Origin: an uncultured Monoglobus sp.
Lineage (GTDB): Bacteria; Bacillota; Clostridia; Monoglobales; Monoglobaceae
Length of the DNA stretch: 63,768 bases
Assembly (NCBI GenBank): GCA_947630135.1
Contig: CANRGH010000011.1
Span: forward strand, 1 to 63,768
Direction of reading: 5' to 3'
The position numbers were made by a program, and so were the translations under genes. This document shows, piece after piece, positions 24,834 through 34,832 of this stretch. Under the pieces are notes generated by a model. That model saw nothing but the letters and a program-made list of their open reading frames with translations. It was not told the DNA's origin and did no database searches. Positions within the stretch are counted from its first letter, which is position 1. The number at the start of each line of letters is the position of its first letter.

Positions 24834-26057
24834 TTACTTGTCGAGGCTTTGCATATATTCGTCCATGGCGTCGGCGACCTGCTTTGAGTATTTCACCGCC
24901 TCGACCACGGTCTTAGCACCGCGCACTATATCGCCCGAGGCGAAAATGCCGTCGCGTGTTGTCTCACCGTATTTGTTGGTAATGAGCAAACCCTTTTTGG
25001 TGGTGTCTATGCCCTGAGTTCTTGACAGGATCTGATCCTGCGCGCCTTGGCTTATTGAGATTATAACCGAATCGGAAGGATAAAGCTTTTCGGTTCCCTC
25101 GATCTTCTCAATGCTGCCGTCCTCATTTATTTTAGCGTCGGCAAAAATCACGCCGTCGGTCTTGATCTCAACGGGTATCTTGCGGTTCTGGAACAGCACT
25201 CCGTCGATCTTGGCGTACTCATATTCCTGATTGCTCGCCGCGACCTCGTCTGTGCGGTTGAACACCGTGACATAGCGCACACCGTGGCGGATCGCCGTTC
25301 TCGCAACGTCCATCGCGGCGTTGCCCGCGCCGATTATATTAAGGCTGTTGCCAAGGTTATACTCGTCGGGATTGATAAGATAAGCGATCGCGTAATGCAC
25401 ATTGCCGAGGCTCTCGCCCTTGATCTTAAGGCTGTTCGGCTTCCAGACGCCGGTGCCGATAAACAGCGCGTCGTAGCCGTCTCTGAATATATCCTCAATG
25501 CTGATCGCGCCGCCGATCGTGGCGTTGGGTCTGATCTTTATATCGAGCTCAAGCAGCAGCTTTTTGTATTTTTCAAGAATGATCTTGGGCAGACGGAACT
25601 CCGGAATTCCGTATCTGAGCACTCCGCCTATTTTGTCCTTGGCCTCAAATATCGTCACGGAATAGCCGCGCTTGGCAAGCTCGATCGCAATGGTTATGCC
25701 CGCCGGCCCCGAGCCGACTATGCCGACCATCTTTCCGTTCGGCTCGGGCTTCTCATACTCAAGACGCTCAAGATAAGCCGAAGAAATATAGTTCTCAATG
25801 CTGCTGATATGCACAGGGTTTCCCTTTCTGCCGAGGACGCAATGGCCCTGGCACTGGTTCTCGTGCGCACACACCAGCGAGCAGACAACCGACAGCGGAT
25901 TGTTATCGAACAGCATTTTGCCCGCGTCGTTCATCTTTCCGTTCAAAAACATCTGGATCATGTCGGGAATATTTGTATGTATGGGGCAGCCCTCTCTGCA
26001 CATAGGCTTTTTGCAGTGCAGGCAGCGCTTTGCCTCGCTTATAAGATTAAATGCCAA
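24834..26057 (-). CDS. Glutamate synthase beta-like FAD/NAD(P) oxidoreductase
   Basis: A 407-residue protein related to GltD and NfnB-type subunits. The N-terminal Cys motifs CLHCKKPMCREGCP and CSLVCAHENQCQGHC would hold [4Fe-4S] clusters. VGIVGSGPAGITIA binds FAD and NIIGAGNAAMDVA binds NAD(P)H. The start is TTG 26057: GGAGG lies 8 nt upstream, and the promoter at 26078-26106 excludes the upstream frame extension to 26087. No glutamate synthase large subunit is near, so it may pass electrons to another partner. It is monocistronic with a strong terminator. Confidence 0.9.
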   Translation of the reverse strand: MAFNLISEAKRCLHCKKPMCREGCPIHTNIPDMIQMFLNGKMNDAGKMLFDNNPLSVVCSLVCAHENQCQGHCVLGRKGNPVHISSIENYISSAYLERLEYEKPEPNGKMVGIVGSGPAGITIAIELAKRGYSVTIFEAKDKIGGVLRYGIPEFRLPKIILEKYKKLLLELDIKIRPNATIGGAISIEDIFRDGYDALFIGTGVWKPNSLKIKGESLGNVHYAIAYLINPDEYNLGNSLNIIGAGNAAMDVARTAIRHGVRYVTVFNRTDEVAASNQEYEYAKIDGVLFQNRKIPVEIKTDGVIFADAKINEDGSIEKIEGTEKLYPSDSVIISISQGAQDQILSRTQGIDTTKKGLLITNKYGETTRDGIFASGDIVRGAKTVVEAVKYSKQVADAMDEYMQSLDK

Positions 26058-26077
26058 TTTAAACACCTCCAATTTAA

Positions 26078-26106
26078 ATAATATCACAGGTTATAGAAAA
26101 CGTCAA
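26078..26106 (-). promoter_or_regulatory. SigA promoter of the oxidoreductase gene
   Basis: Minus strand: TTGACG (26101-26106), 17-bp spacer ending TGA, TATTAT (26078-26083). The ribosome site begins only about 8 nt downstream, so the leader is very short. Confidence 0.78.
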
Positions 26107-26164
26107 TAATATTTTGAAAATATAACAATAATTTATATGTTTTGCACAAATTAATCCGCGAAAT

Positions 26165-27181
26165 TTATATAATCGGATCCGCGATATCCATGTTGGCGTA
26201 AGCGTTCAGCCTCATATCCGCGGTGACTCCCGCCAGATATTCATAATACGCCGCACAGCCTATCATTGCCGCGTTGTCGGTGCAGAGCAGAGGCTTCGGA
26301 TAATAAAGCTTAAATCCGCTTTTTTTGGCCTTCTTTTGAATAAGCTCACGCAGCGGCAGATTGGCCGCGACGCCGCCCGCAAGGGCTATGTTTTTTACTC
26401 CCGCATCCTTCGCGGCGATTATCAGGTGATCCGACAGCACGTCGATCACCGCCTGCTGAAACGAGGCTGCAACGTCGTTTTTGTTTATCTCGCCGCCCTT
26501 TTGCTCGGTGTTGTGTATGTAGTTCAACACTGCCGTCTTGACGCCGCTGAAGCTGAAATCAAGGCCGCCCTCGCCCATGTTGACGCGCGGGAACCTTATT
26601 GCCTCGGGATCGCCGCTCTCGGCGGCTTTCTGGATCGCGGGGCCGCCGGGATAACCGAGGCCCAGCACTCTTGAAACCTTGTCAAAGGCCTCGCCCGCCG
26701 CGTCGTCATTGGTTGAGGCGATCACCTCATATTCCGTCTTTGATTTGACGTTCACGATATTGCTGTGCCCGCCCGAGGCCACAAGACACACAAAAGGCGG
26801 CTCGAGGCTCGGATCCTCAATATAGTTGGCGCAGATGTGGCCGCGGATATGGTGCACCGGAACGAGCGGCTTCCCCGCTGCGAAGCTCAGGCCCTTGGCG
26901 TATGACACTCCGACGAGCAGCGCCCCGATAAGCCCGGGGGCGTATGTCACCGCTACCGCGTCAACATCCTCGAGCGAAAGGCCCGCGTCGTCGAGCGCTT
27001 TGTCGACCACGGCGCTGATGTTTTCGATATGCTTGCGCGAGGCGATCTCGGGCACAACGCCGCCGTAGAGCTTGTGCAGCCCGATCTGCGTGTTTATCAC
27101 GTTCGAGAGCACGCGCGTTCCGTCCTCGACCACCGCGGCGGCGGTCTCGTCGCAGGAGCTTTCAATCGCTAAAATCTTCAA
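26165..27181 (-). CDS. tsaD: tRNA threonylcarbamoyladenosine transferase TsaD
   Basis: A 338-residue TsaD that transfers the threonylcarbamoyl group to A37 of tRNAs reading ANN codons. [11 protein letters not shown] opens the ASKHA fold, and His111 and His115 in HHIRGH are the metal ligands. The start is TTG 27181 with AGAGGTGAT upstream. It lies 4 nt after rimI. The Sua5 domain that makes its substrate is encoded two genes upstream; tsaB and tsaE are not in the window. Confidence 0.97.
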   Translation of the reverse strand: MKILAIESSCDETAAAVVEDGTRVLSNVINTQIGLHKLYGGVVPEIASRKHIENISAVVDKALDDAGLSLEDVDAVAVTYAPGLIGALLVGVSYAKGLSFAAGKPLVPVHHIRGHICANYIEDPSLEPPFVCLVASGGHSNIVNVKSKTEYEVIASTNDDAAGEAFDKVSRVLGLGYPGGPAIQKAAESGDPEAIRFPRVNMGEGGLDFSFSGVKTAVLNYIHNTEQKGGEINKNDVAASFQQAVIDVLSDHLIIAAKDAGVKNIALAGGVAANLPLRELIQKKAKKSGFKLYYPKPLLCTDNAAMIGCAAYYEYLAGVTADMRLNAYANMDIADPII

Positions 27182-27185
27182 AATA

Positions 27186-27641
27186 TCACCTCTGTAAATT
27201 TTTAGTCATAAGTATCGCGTCGTGTTTGTTGTTATAGTATTTTTTGCGCCGTCCCACAGCCTCAAAGCCGAGCTTTTCATAAAGCCCGAGCGCCGCGGCG
27301 TTGTTTTCCCTGACCTCAAGGTTGACCGCCGCAAGGCCTCTCTCGCGGCAAACGTCAAGCAGGATATTCAGCGTCTTTTCGCCGAGGCCCTGCCTCTGCG
27401 CGTTCGGCGCAACCGCTATATTGGTGATTTCGGCAATATCCGCTATGATCCACATTCCGCCGTAGCACACAACGTCTCCGCTGTTCTCGTCAACGCCGAC
27501 AATGAACGCCGAGATCATGTTTTCAAGCTCGCTCTCAAACATTTTTCTCGTCCACGGCTCGTCGGGAAAGCACTTTTTCTCGATTTCTAAAATCCCGTCG
27601 ATATGGGTCTCGTTCATCATCTCAATTTTCACAACGCTCAT
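27186..27641 (-). CDS. rimI: Ribosomal protein S18-alanine N-acetyltransferase
   Basis: A 151-residue GNAT acetyltransferase. The acetyl-CoA motif appears as [20 protein letters not shown], and the C-terminal [20 protein letters not shown] is typical of RimI (given here in part: [15 protein letters not shown]). It acetylates the N terminus of S18 in E. coli. It overlaps the fusion gene upstream by 4 nt (ATGA) and precedes tsaD, a common order. Confidence 0.93.
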   Translation of the reverse strand: MSVVKIEMMNETHIDGILEIEKKCFPDEPWTRKMFESELENMISAFIVGVDENSGDVVCYGGMWIIADIAEITNIAVAPNAQRQGLGEKTLNILLDVCRERGLAAVNLEVRENNAAALGLYEKLGFEAVGRRKKYYNNKHDAILMTKNLQR

Positions 27642-29134
27642 TGGGTTTCAAGCCTCTTTATTATCTTGTCGATCTTAACTTTGATCTCGCGCATACATTT
27701 TTCGTACACCTCAAGGCTTCCGCCGAACGGGTCGGATATTTCGCCTCTGCCGCCCGCATAATCGCACAGAGTAAACGTTTTGCCCTTTGCCTCGGGCATC
27801 GACGCTATCATCATCTTATGTCCGCTCGACATGGTTAAGATCAGATCGCTCCGCTCTATCAGTTCCGATGTGATCCGCGTCGGCCTATGCCCGCTGATGT
27901 CAACGCCGATCTCCGCGGCGGCCTTGACCGAATTTTCCGATACTTCCGATCCCGGCGCGACGAACAGACCCGCGGAACCCGCCGTTATATTCAGTCCGCG
28001 CTCCTTAGCCGCGTGATTAAATATTCCCTCGGCCATAGGGCTTCTGCAGGTGTTGCCCGTGCACACAAAAAGCACGGTTTTTATCTCTTTTTTATTCCCG
28101 TCCCCGGCGAACTCCGCGGCGTTATACACTTTGCCGCCGGCGGCTCTGTAAAGGCGGTTGCGGACGCCCGCCCATTTGTCGGTGTCGGGTATCTCGGGAG
28201 CGAAAATGATCTCCGCGCCCAGCTCGTCCATTTTTCGCAGCGCGGCGAACAGCGCCGCGGCTGCCTCGTCGGGCTTGTTTATTCCGCCCAGAGAGACACA
28301 CCTAACGCCGTCCTTGAGCTTCGGCTTTATCTCTTTTAAAATCTCGTCAAACAAAATCACGCCCGTCGGCTTTGTCTGCGAATTCACGCAGTCCGCCGCC
28401 TCGTCAAGGCTGCCTCGGATGATCACGACTCTGCCCTTTGGCGAGTAATGCTTATATTTGAGGCCGGGCGATCTCGGCTTTTCGCCGTCCTTTACCGACT
28501 CGGCCGCCCGCACCTTTTTGCCTAGGACTTCTTCGATCTGCGCGCGGCTTATCATTCCGGGGCGGTAAATCACCGGTTCGCCGCTCATGTCGATCACGGT
28601 GGACTCGATCCCCACGTCACAGGGGCCGCCGTCGATTATCGCCGCAGTCCTGCCGCTCATGTCCTCGACGCAGTGCTCAAAGGCCGTGGGGCTCGGTTTG
28701 CCCGAAAGATTTGCGCTTGGCGCCGCGACTGGGCAGCCGCAAAGACGCAGAAATTCCGATGCGGTTTTGTTTGACGGCATGCGGATCCCGACCGTGTCAA
28801 GCCCGGCCGTGACCTCGTTCGGAACGTCCGCCCTTTTCTTTAAAATAACCGTTATCGGGCCGGGCATGAAGGCGTCGATCAGCTTTTGCGCATCCTCGGT
28901 GATCTCGGCCGCGATCTCGGCGATCTGTGATTTTTCGGAGACATGAACGATCAAAGGGTTGTCCGCGGGACGGCCCTTTGCCTCGAATATTTTTTTAACG
29001 GCCCCGGGATTTTTGGCGTCGGCTCCTATGCCGTAAACCGTTTCGGTCGGGAAAACCACAGTTTGCCCCGACCGAATTAATTCCGCTGCCGTTTGCAGAT
29101 CAGTTGTGTTGTTTGTGAGTAATTTTGTTTGCAT
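27638..29134 (-). CDS. Fusion: threonylcarbamoyl-AMP synthase (Sua5) + protein-arginine phosphatase
   Basis: A single 498-residue frame joins two enzymes that are adjacent separate genes in B. subtilis (ywlC, ywlE). Residues 1-335 are a full Sua5: PTETVYGIGADA and GRPADNPLIVH of the YrdC domain, the linker motif SPGLKYKHYSP (222-232), and the C-terminal Sua5 domain. Residues 352-498 are a low-molecular-weight phosphatase with CTGNTCRS (358-365), nucleophile Cys358, Arg364, and the DPFGG acid loop. Thr362 corresponds to YwlE Thr11, which favours phosphoarginine over phosphotyrosine. The Sua5 part makes the substrate of TsaD. The ribosome site is weak. Confidence 0.9.
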   Translation of the reverse strand: MQTKLLTNNTTDLQTAAELIRSGQTVVFPTETVYGIGADAKNPGAVKKIFEAKGRPADNPLIVHVSEKSQIAEIAAEITEDAQKLIDAFMPGPITVILKKRADVPNEVTAGLDTVGIRMPSNKTASEFLRLCGCPVAAPSANLSGKPSPTAFEHCVEDMSGRTAAIIDGGPCDVGIESTVIDMSGEPVIYRPGMISRAQIEEVLGKKVRAAESVKDGEKPRSPGLKYKHYSPKGRVVIIRGSLDEAADCVNSQTKPTGVILFDEILKEIKPKLKDGVRCVSLGGINKPDEAAAALFAALRKMDELGAEIIFAPEIPDTDKWAGVRNRLYRAAGGKVYNAAEFAGDGNKKEIKTVLFVCTGNTCRSPMAEGIFNHAAKERGLNITAGSAGLFVAPGSEVSENSVKAAAEIGVDISGHRPTRITSELIERSDLILTMSSGHKMMIASMPEAKGKTFTLCDYAGGRGEISDPFGGSLEVYEKCMREIKVKIDKIIKRLETQ

Positions 29135-29149
29135 GATAATGTTTTTGGG

Positions 29150-30220
29150 TTACTCCGTGCGTTTTAATTTTTCGCTCTGGTCGGTGGTGATAAGGGCGTC
29201 GATGATCTCGTCAAGGTCACCGTTTAATATCTGCTCAAGTTTATAAAGCGTGAGGCCGATCCTGTGGTCTGTCATTCTGCCCTGCGGGAAGTTGTAGGTC
29301 CTTATCCGCTCGCTGCGGTCGCCCGTTCCCACCTGGCTCTTTCTGTCCGCCGCGATCGCCGCGTTGCGCTCCTGCTCCATCTTGTCATACAGTCTTGAGC
29401 GCAGCATCTTCATTGCCGCCTCGCGGTTCTTGTGCTGGCTCCGCTCGTCCTGGCACGTCACGACTATTCCGGTCGGCTTGTGGGTTATTCTGATCGCCGA
29501 CTCGGTCTTGTTTATATGCTGGCCGCCCGCGCCGCTTGAGCGGTAAGTGTCGATCTCCAGATCGTCGGGGTTGATCTCTACCTCAACGTCGTCGACCTCG
29601 GGCAGCACCGCGACAGTCACTGTCGAGGTGTGTATCCTGCCGCTTGACTCGGTCTCGGGCACGCGCTGAACGCGGTGCACGCCGCTCTCGAATTTCAGGC
29701 GGCTGTAAGCGCCCTCTCCGTTTATCATAAACGTTATTTCTTTTATGCCTCCTATGCCGATCTCGTTAAGGCTCAAAACCTCGATCTTCCAGCGCTTTGA
29801 GTCGGCGTACATCGAGTACATTCTGTAAAGGTCGCCCGCGAACAGAGCCGCCTCGTCGCCGCCCGCGCCGCCGCGTATCTCAACCATAACGTTTTTGTCG
29901 TCGTTAGGGTCCTTGGGCAGCAGCAGTATCTTAAGCTCTTCCTCTATTTTTTCTATGTTGGCCTTGGCCTCTTTAGTCTCCTCGACCAGCATTTCGCGGA
30001 ACTCCTTGTCGGTCTCGGGGTCGTCCATCATGGCCGCCGCGTCGTCGATCGTCTCTTTGTTCTTTTTGTATTCTCTGTATTTTTCAACTATCGGGGTCAG
30101 ATCGGAATGTTCCTTGCACAGCTTGCGCCACGTCTCCTGATCCGCGATGACCTCGGGGTCGCTTATCTTCCGCGCCAGCTCCTCAAACTGCTCCTCTAAG
30201 AATGAAAGCTTTTCAAACAT
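29150..30220 (-). CDS. prfA: Peptide chain release factor 1
   Basis: A 356-residue RF1 recognising UAA and UAG. The catalytic GGQ is in [14 protein letters not shown]. The segment [20 protein letters not shown] marks RF1 rather than RF2. It starts 11 nt after the prfB stop, so both release factors are made from one transcript. Confidence 0.95.
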   Translation of the reverse strand: MFEKLSFLEEQFEELARKISDPEVIADQETWRKLCKEHSDLTPIVEKYREYKKNKETIDDAAAMMDDPETDKEFREMLVEETKEAKANIEKIEEELKILLLPKDPNDDKNVMVEIRGGAGGDEAALFAGDLYRMYSMYADSKRWKIEVLSLNEIGIGGIKEITFMINGEGAYSRLKFESGVHRVQRVPETESSGRIHTSTVTVAVLPEVDDVEVEINPDDLEIDTYRSSGAGGQHINKTESAIRITHKPTGIVVTCQDERSQHKNREAAMKMLRSRLYDKMEQERNAAIAADRKSQVGTGDRSERIRTYNFPQGRMTDHRIGLTLYKLEQILNGDLDEIIDALITTDQSEKLKRTE

Positions 30221-30231
30221 ATAATTCTCCT

Positions 30232-31345
30232 TTAAATCTCGCCTTTGGACTTCGCCTTAAGATAGGCGTTGATAAATCCGTTTATATCGCCGTTCATGAC
30301 CGCGTTCACATTGCCCACCTCGTAATTTGTCCTGTGGTCCTTGACCATTGTGTATGGCTGGAAAACATAGGAACGTATCTGGCTGCCCCACGCGATCTCG
30401 GTCTGAACGCCCTTTAAGTCCTCAATTTTGTCCTTCTGCTCGCGCTCCGCGATCTCGACCAGCTTTGATTTCAAGACCTTCATGGCGGTCTCCTTGTTCT
30501 TGTGCTGGCTGCGCTCGTTCTGGCAGGTCACAACAATTCCGGTGGGCAGATGCGTTATCCTGATCGCCGACTCGGTCTTGTTTATGTGCTGGCCTCCCGC
30601 GCCGCTTGAGCGGTAGGTGTCGATCCTCAGATCCTCCGGATTGATCTCAACGTCAAGCTCCTCGTCAAGCTCGGGCACGACCTCGCATGACGCGAAGGAC
30701 GTGTGCCGCCTCGCCGCGGAATCAAACGGCGATATGCGCACCAGACGGTGGACGCCCTTCTCGGACTGCATATAGCCGTAGGCGTTGAGCCCGTTTATCG
30801 AGAACGTGACGCTCTTTATTCCGGCCTCCTCGCCGTCAAGATAGTCAATGACCTCGGTCTTAAAGCCGCGGCGGTCGGCCCACATGTTATACATGCGGTA
30901 AAGCATCTCGCACCAATCCTGCGCCTCGGTTCCTCCCGCTCCCGCGTGGAGCGTCACTATCGCGTTCAGGCGGTCGTATTTGCCCGAGAGCAGCGTGTCA
31001 AGCTTCATTGAGTCAATACCCTCGCGCAGCTCCTTGTATCCGGTCTTGACCTCACCGAGGACGCTCTCGTCCTCTTCCTCCATTCCGAGCTCCACAAGCG
31101 TCGTGAGGTCCTCCCATTTTGAGCGAATGTTCTCAAAGCTTGAGACTTTGTCTTTGAGCGACTTTATCTTTTGCAGGGTCCTGCCCGCCTTTTCCATATC
31201 GGAATAAAAGTCGGGCTCAAAGCTCTCGGCCTCAAGAGTTTTTATTTCATCGTTCAGTCCGGCTAAGTTAAAGTGAATCCCTCAGTTCCGTAATATCTTT
31301 TTGCATTCCTTCAAGCCCAAGCTTGTATTCATCAAACGCTATCAC
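30232..31345 (-). CDS. prfB: Peptide chain release factor 2, programmed +1 frameshift
   Basis: RF2 (UAA/UGA) of about 370 residues encoded in two frames. The first is GTG 31345 to TAA 31268-31270 (25 codons, [11 protein letters not shown] start), with AAGGGGTGAT upstream. The second runs from 31269 to 30232 and holds RISPF (RF2 anticodon-like tripeptide SPF) and GGQ. The shift site is CTT-TAA-C with AGGGA placed as in E. coli. Reading only the downstream frame from 31197 would lose about 49 residues. It lies 32 nt after secA and 11 nt before prfA. Confidence 0.95.
31267..31283 (-). promoter_or_regulatory. RF2 frameshift site with UAA
   Basis: Minus strand: internal Shine-Dalgarno-like GAGGGA (31283-31278), TTCA, then CTT TAA C (31273-31267). 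Most described RF2 sites read CTT TGA C; here the stop is TAA. Slippage on CTT gives Leu-Asn and restores the RF2 frame. Confidence 0.88.
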
Positions 31346-31377
31346 TATATCACCCCTTAATAATATTATGTCCGAAT

Positions 31378-34155
31378 TTAAGCGCGGCCTTCCGCCTTGT
31401 CTTTATCGAGGCAGCAGTTCTTATACTTCTTGCCCGAGCCGCAGGGGCACGGATCGTTCCTGCCGATTTTTGTCACACGGCGCACCGGTTTTTTCTTGAC
31501 AGTCCCGTCGCTGCCCGCGTTCTCTGAAGTGGGCTTCGCCACCTGCAGGCGCTCGATCTTTGTCTGGGGCACAACGTGGAACAGGTGCTTCACGGTGTCC
31601 TCTTTTATGGCCTCTGTCATTTCCTCGAACATATCCATGGCCGCGAACTTGTATTCCACGACCGGATCGTGCTGCGCGTAAGCTCTCAGGTGGATACCCT
31701 GACGCATCTGCTCCATGTTGTCGATGTGGTCCATCCACTTCTGGTCAACAACGCGGAGCATTATAACGCGCTCGACCTCGCGCATGTTATCGCCGAACTC
31801 GGCCTCTTTCTCCTTGTATTTCTTCTCGGCGTCCTCAAAGATATAGTCGGTCAGACGCTCAAGCGTCATCTTGTCTATCTCAACGTCGGTGAACTTCATA
31901 AACGTGTCGGGCATCTCGCCGAATATGGTCTCAAAGTGATCGCGCATGCCCTTCCAGTCCCATTCCTCCGGAACGTTGCCCTTGTCGCCGATATACATGG
32001 CGGCGGTATTGCTGATAACGTCGCGCATCATTTTCATAATGCTCTCGCGCAGGTCCCCGCCGTCAAGCACCTGATCGCGCTGCTTGTAAATTATCTCTCT
32101 CTGCTGGTTGTTAACGTCGTCATACTGAAGAACGTTCTTTCTTATATCGAAGTTCCTGCCCTCGACCCGCTCCTGCGCGGTCTCTATGGTGCCGCTGAGC
32201 ATCCTGCTCTCAATGGCCTCGTTCTCGTCCATTTTAAGAGTCTCCATAACTCTCGCAATGCGCTCGGGAGCGAACAGACGCATAAGATCGTCCTCAAGCG
32301 AGATATAGAACTTCGATTTGCCGACGTCGCCCTGACGGCCGGAACGGCCGCGGAGCTGATTGTCAATACGCCTGCTCTCGTGGCGCTCGGTGCCCATTAT
32401 ATTGAGTCCGCCCGCAGCCAGAACCTCTTTCTGCTCGGGCTCGATCTCGGCCTTGAACCTGTCGTTAAGCTCCTTGAATTTGGCTCTCGCCTCAAGTATC
32501 TCCTCATTGTCTGTCTCGGCGAAACCCGTGGCCTGCACGATCATTTCCTCGGAATATCCCTGCTTTTCCATTTCGCTCCGCGCGAGGAACTCGGCGTTTC
32601 CGCCAAGCACAATATCGGTTCCGCGGCCCGCCATGTTCGTGGCGATCGTGACCGCACCCTTTTTTCCCGCCTGAGCGACGATCTCGGCCTCCTTCTCGTG
32701 GAATTTGGCGTTTAAAACGTTGTGCTTTATTCCGCGCTTGCGCAGCATGCGGCTCAGCTTCTCGGACTTTTCGATCGAAACCGTGCCGATAAGCACGGGC
32801 TGACCCTTTTCGTGCGCCTTCACCGCGTCCTCGATAACCGCGTTAAACTTGGCGTCCTCGGTCTTATAAACGCTGTCGGGTTCGTCGACCCTCACAAGCG
32901 GCTTGTTGGTCGGGATAACGATAACGTCGAGGCTGTAAATCTCCTGGAACTCCTCTTCCTCGGTCTGAGCCGTACCGGTCATGCCGGACAGCTTTTTGTA
33001 GAGTCTGAAATAGTTCTGGAACGTGATCGTGGCAAGGGTTTTTGACTCGCGCTCGACCTTAACGCCCTCTTTCGCTTCGATCGCCTGGTGCAGGCCGTCG
33101 TTATATCTTCTGCCGAACATCATGCGGCCCGTGAACTCGTCTACTATGATGACCTCGCCGTCTTTTAAAACATAGTCCTTATCCCTTTTCATAACGCCGA
33201 TAGCCTTTATCGCCTGATTGATGTGGTGCGACAGCGTCATGTTGGCCGGGTCGGTCAGGTTGTCGATATGGAAATGCTCCTCCGCCTTTTTGACGCCCTT
33301 TGGGGTCAGCGTGGCGGTCTTTGCCTTCTCGTCAACGATATAGTCATACTGGTTGAGCTCGTCCTCATCCTCGATCTCGACCTTGGTGTCCGTCTCGGTA
33401 ATGCGTTTGAATGTCAGCGTCTTTGCGAAGCGGTCGGCCTGCTCGTACAGATCGGTCGACTTGTCGCCCATACCCGAGATAATAAGGGGGGTCCTTGCCT
33501 CGTCGACAAGAATGCTGTCCACCTCGTCGACTATGGCGTAGTTATGGCCGCGCTGAACCTTGTTCTCTTTATATATAACCATGTTGTCGCGCAGATAGTC
33601 AAATCCCATCTCGTTGTTGGTGCCGTAGGTTATGTCGGCGTTATAGGCCTCCTTGCGCTCCGCGTTGGTCTTGTCGTGAATAATAAGGCCGACCGTCAGG
33701 CCCAGATAGTTATAGAGCTTGCCCATCCACTCGCTGTCGCGCTTCGCCAGATAGTCGTTGACCGTGACGATGTGCACGCCGTTGCCCGAAAGCGCGTTAA
33801 GATACGCCGGGAGCGTCGCCACCAGCGTCTTTCCTTCACCGGTTTTCATCTCGGCGATCCTGCCCTGATGCAGCACTACTCCGCCGACGACCTGAACGCG
33901 GAAATGCTTCATTCCCAGCACTCTCCACGCCGCCTCGCGGCACACCGCGAAGGCCTCGGGCAATATATCGTCAAGCGTCTCGCCGCTGCTCAGCCGCTCC
34001 TTGAGCTTTGGCGTCATGGCCTTAAGCTCGGCGTCGCTGAGCTTTTCCATGTCGCCCTCAAGGGCCATTACCTTATCGACAATGGGATAAATCTTTTTAA
34101 GCTCCCTGTCGCTGTATGTTCCGATGACCTTTTCAATCATCTTTTTTATACCCAT
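31378..34155 (-). CDS. secA: Preprotein translocase ATPase SecA
   Basis: A 925-residue SecA that drives proteins through SecYEG at the membrane. Walker [12 protein letters not shown], the DEAD-like [17 protein letters not shown] and the second helicase lobe with [17 protein letters not shown] are present. The C-terminal zinc motif [13 protein letters not shown] binds SecB-like or ribosomal partners in other bacteria. GGAGG precedes ATG 34155. It heads the run secA-prfB-prfA-Sua5-rimI-tsaD; secA-prfB adjacency is common in Firmicutes. Confidence 0.98.
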   Translation of the reverse strand: MGIKKMIEKVIGTYSDRELKKIYPIVDKVMALEGDMEKLSDAELKAMTPKLKERLSSGETLDDILPEAFAVCREAAWRVLGMKHFRVQVVGGVVLHQGRIAEMKTGEGKTLVATLPAYLNALSGNGVHIVTVNDYLAKRDSEWMGKLYNYLGLTVGLIIHDKTNAERKEAYNADITYGTNNEMGFDYLRDNMVIYKENKVQRGHNYAIVDEVDSILVDEARTPLIISGMGDKSTDLYEQADRFAKTLTFKRITETDTKVEIEDEDELNQYDYIVDEKAKTATLTPKGVKKAEEHFHIDNLTDPANMTLSHHINQAIKAIGVMKRDKDYVLKDGEVIIVDEFTGRMMFGRRYNDGLHQAIEAKEGVKVERESKTLATITFQNYFRLYKKLSGMTGTAQTEEEEFQEIYSLDVIVIPTNKPLVRVDEPDSVYKTEDAKFNAVIEDAVKAHEKGQPVLIGTVSIEKSEKLSRMLRKRGIKHNVLNAKFHEKEAEIVAQAGKKGAVTIATNMAGRGTDIVLGGNAEFLARSEMEKQGYSEEMIVQATGFAETDNEEILEARAKFKELNDRFKAEIEPEQKEVLAAGGLNIMGTERHESRRIDNQLRGRSGRQGDVGKSKFYISLEDDLMRLFAPERIARVMETLKMDENEAIESRMLSGTIETAQERVEGRNFDIRKNVLQYDDVNNQQREIIYKQRDQVLDGGDLRESIMKMMRDVISNTAAMYIGDKGNVPEEWDWKGMRDHFETIFGEMPDTFMKFTDVEIDKMTLERLTDYIFEDAEKKYKEKEAEFGDNMREVERVIMLRVVDQKWMDHIDNMEQMRQGIHLRAYAQHDPVVEYKFAAMDMFEEMTEAIKEDTVKHLFHVVPQTKIERLQVAKPTSENAGSDGTVKKKPVRRVTKIGRNDPCPCGSGKKYKNCCLDKDKAEGRA

Positions 34156-34195
34156 TTGAGTAAACCTCCAAATCTTGTTTTGCGATAACTGTACT

Positions 34196-34224
34196 ATTAT
34201 AACGCTGTTTTAAGAATAATGCAA
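34196..34224 (-). promoter_or_regulatory. SigA promoter of secA
   Basis: Minus strand: TTGCAT (34219-34224), 17-bp spacer, TATAAT (34196-34201), 40 bp upstream of the ATG. Confidence 0.85.
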
Positions 34225-34235
34225 GCTTTTTCTCG

Positions 34236-34814
34236 CTATTGCTTAATTTGCTTTATGGCGTTTAAGGTGTTTCCGATAAGCTTGTCGGGCAGGCTGCTGT
34301 CACTGAGCTTCCACTGTCCGTTCTCTTTGGTCATTTCTATCGTCTCATCCGTTGTAACCGTGCCGATCTCGCCGCTTGACAGAATATTTATAAGCTGCGC
34401 GTTCATCAGCGCGTCATACTCTTCTTTCGTCATTGTGCCGACCTTGCTCTGATAATCGGGGCTTGACACAAGAGCCGCCACGCTCTCGATATACTTCTGC
34501 ATAACCTGTGATGTATCAAGCGAGGTTACGGACGCGTCAACAGTCGCTTTGTTCCCGTCCGCCTGTACCGACTTGACCTCAAAGTTGATGTTGCCGAGTG
34601 ACGCGGTCAGCGCCGCGCTGAGCTCCGGGTCGTCGCCAAGGTCCACATATTCTCCGATAACCGCCGCGTCACCGCTTTTGAAGCCGTCCATAACTGTTCC
34701 AAAGGCCTGCGTGGCCTGACTGACTTTCTCCTCGTCGTTTCCGCCGCATGCCGCGAGGGCGAGCACCGAAACGGCCGCCATAACGACCGCCAAAAATTTT
34801 AATGTCTTTCTCAT
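34236..34814 (-). CDS. Lipoprotein of unknown function
   Basis: A 192-residue protein with a signal peptide ending in the lipobox LAAC (Cys near residue 22), so it is anchored outside the membrane. The mature part, with FKSGDAAVIGEYV at the start and a C-terminal ENGQWKLSDSSLPDKL, looks like small NTF2-like or DUF4878/DUF5105-type lipoproteins; I cannot name the family with certainty. ATG 34814 has AAAGGAGAG upstream and is preferred to TTG 34820. It lies 18 nt after the kinase-like gene and is cotranscribed with it. Confidence 0.75.
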   Translation of the reverse strand: MRKTLKFLAVVMAAVSVLALAACGGNDEEKVSQATQAFGTVMDGFKSGDAAVIGEYVDLGDDPELSAALTASLGNINFEVKSVQADGNKATVDASVTSLDTSQVMQKYIESVAALVSSPDYQSKVGTMTKEEYDALMNAQLINILSSGEIGTVTTDETIEMTKENGQWKLSDSSLPDKLIGNTLNAIKQIKQ

Positions 34815-34832
34815 AATCAAACTCTCCTTTTA

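Noticed and set aside
30232-31197. prfB as a 321-residue protein starting at 31197
   Set aside because: It would lack the N-terminal part of RF2; the upstream 25-codon frame with the shift site completes a normal-length RF2.
31576-32715. Long plus-strand frame opposite secA
   Set aside because: It is the antisense shadow of secA; the codon bias of the real gene keeps the opposite frame open. The same applies to 33223-34188.
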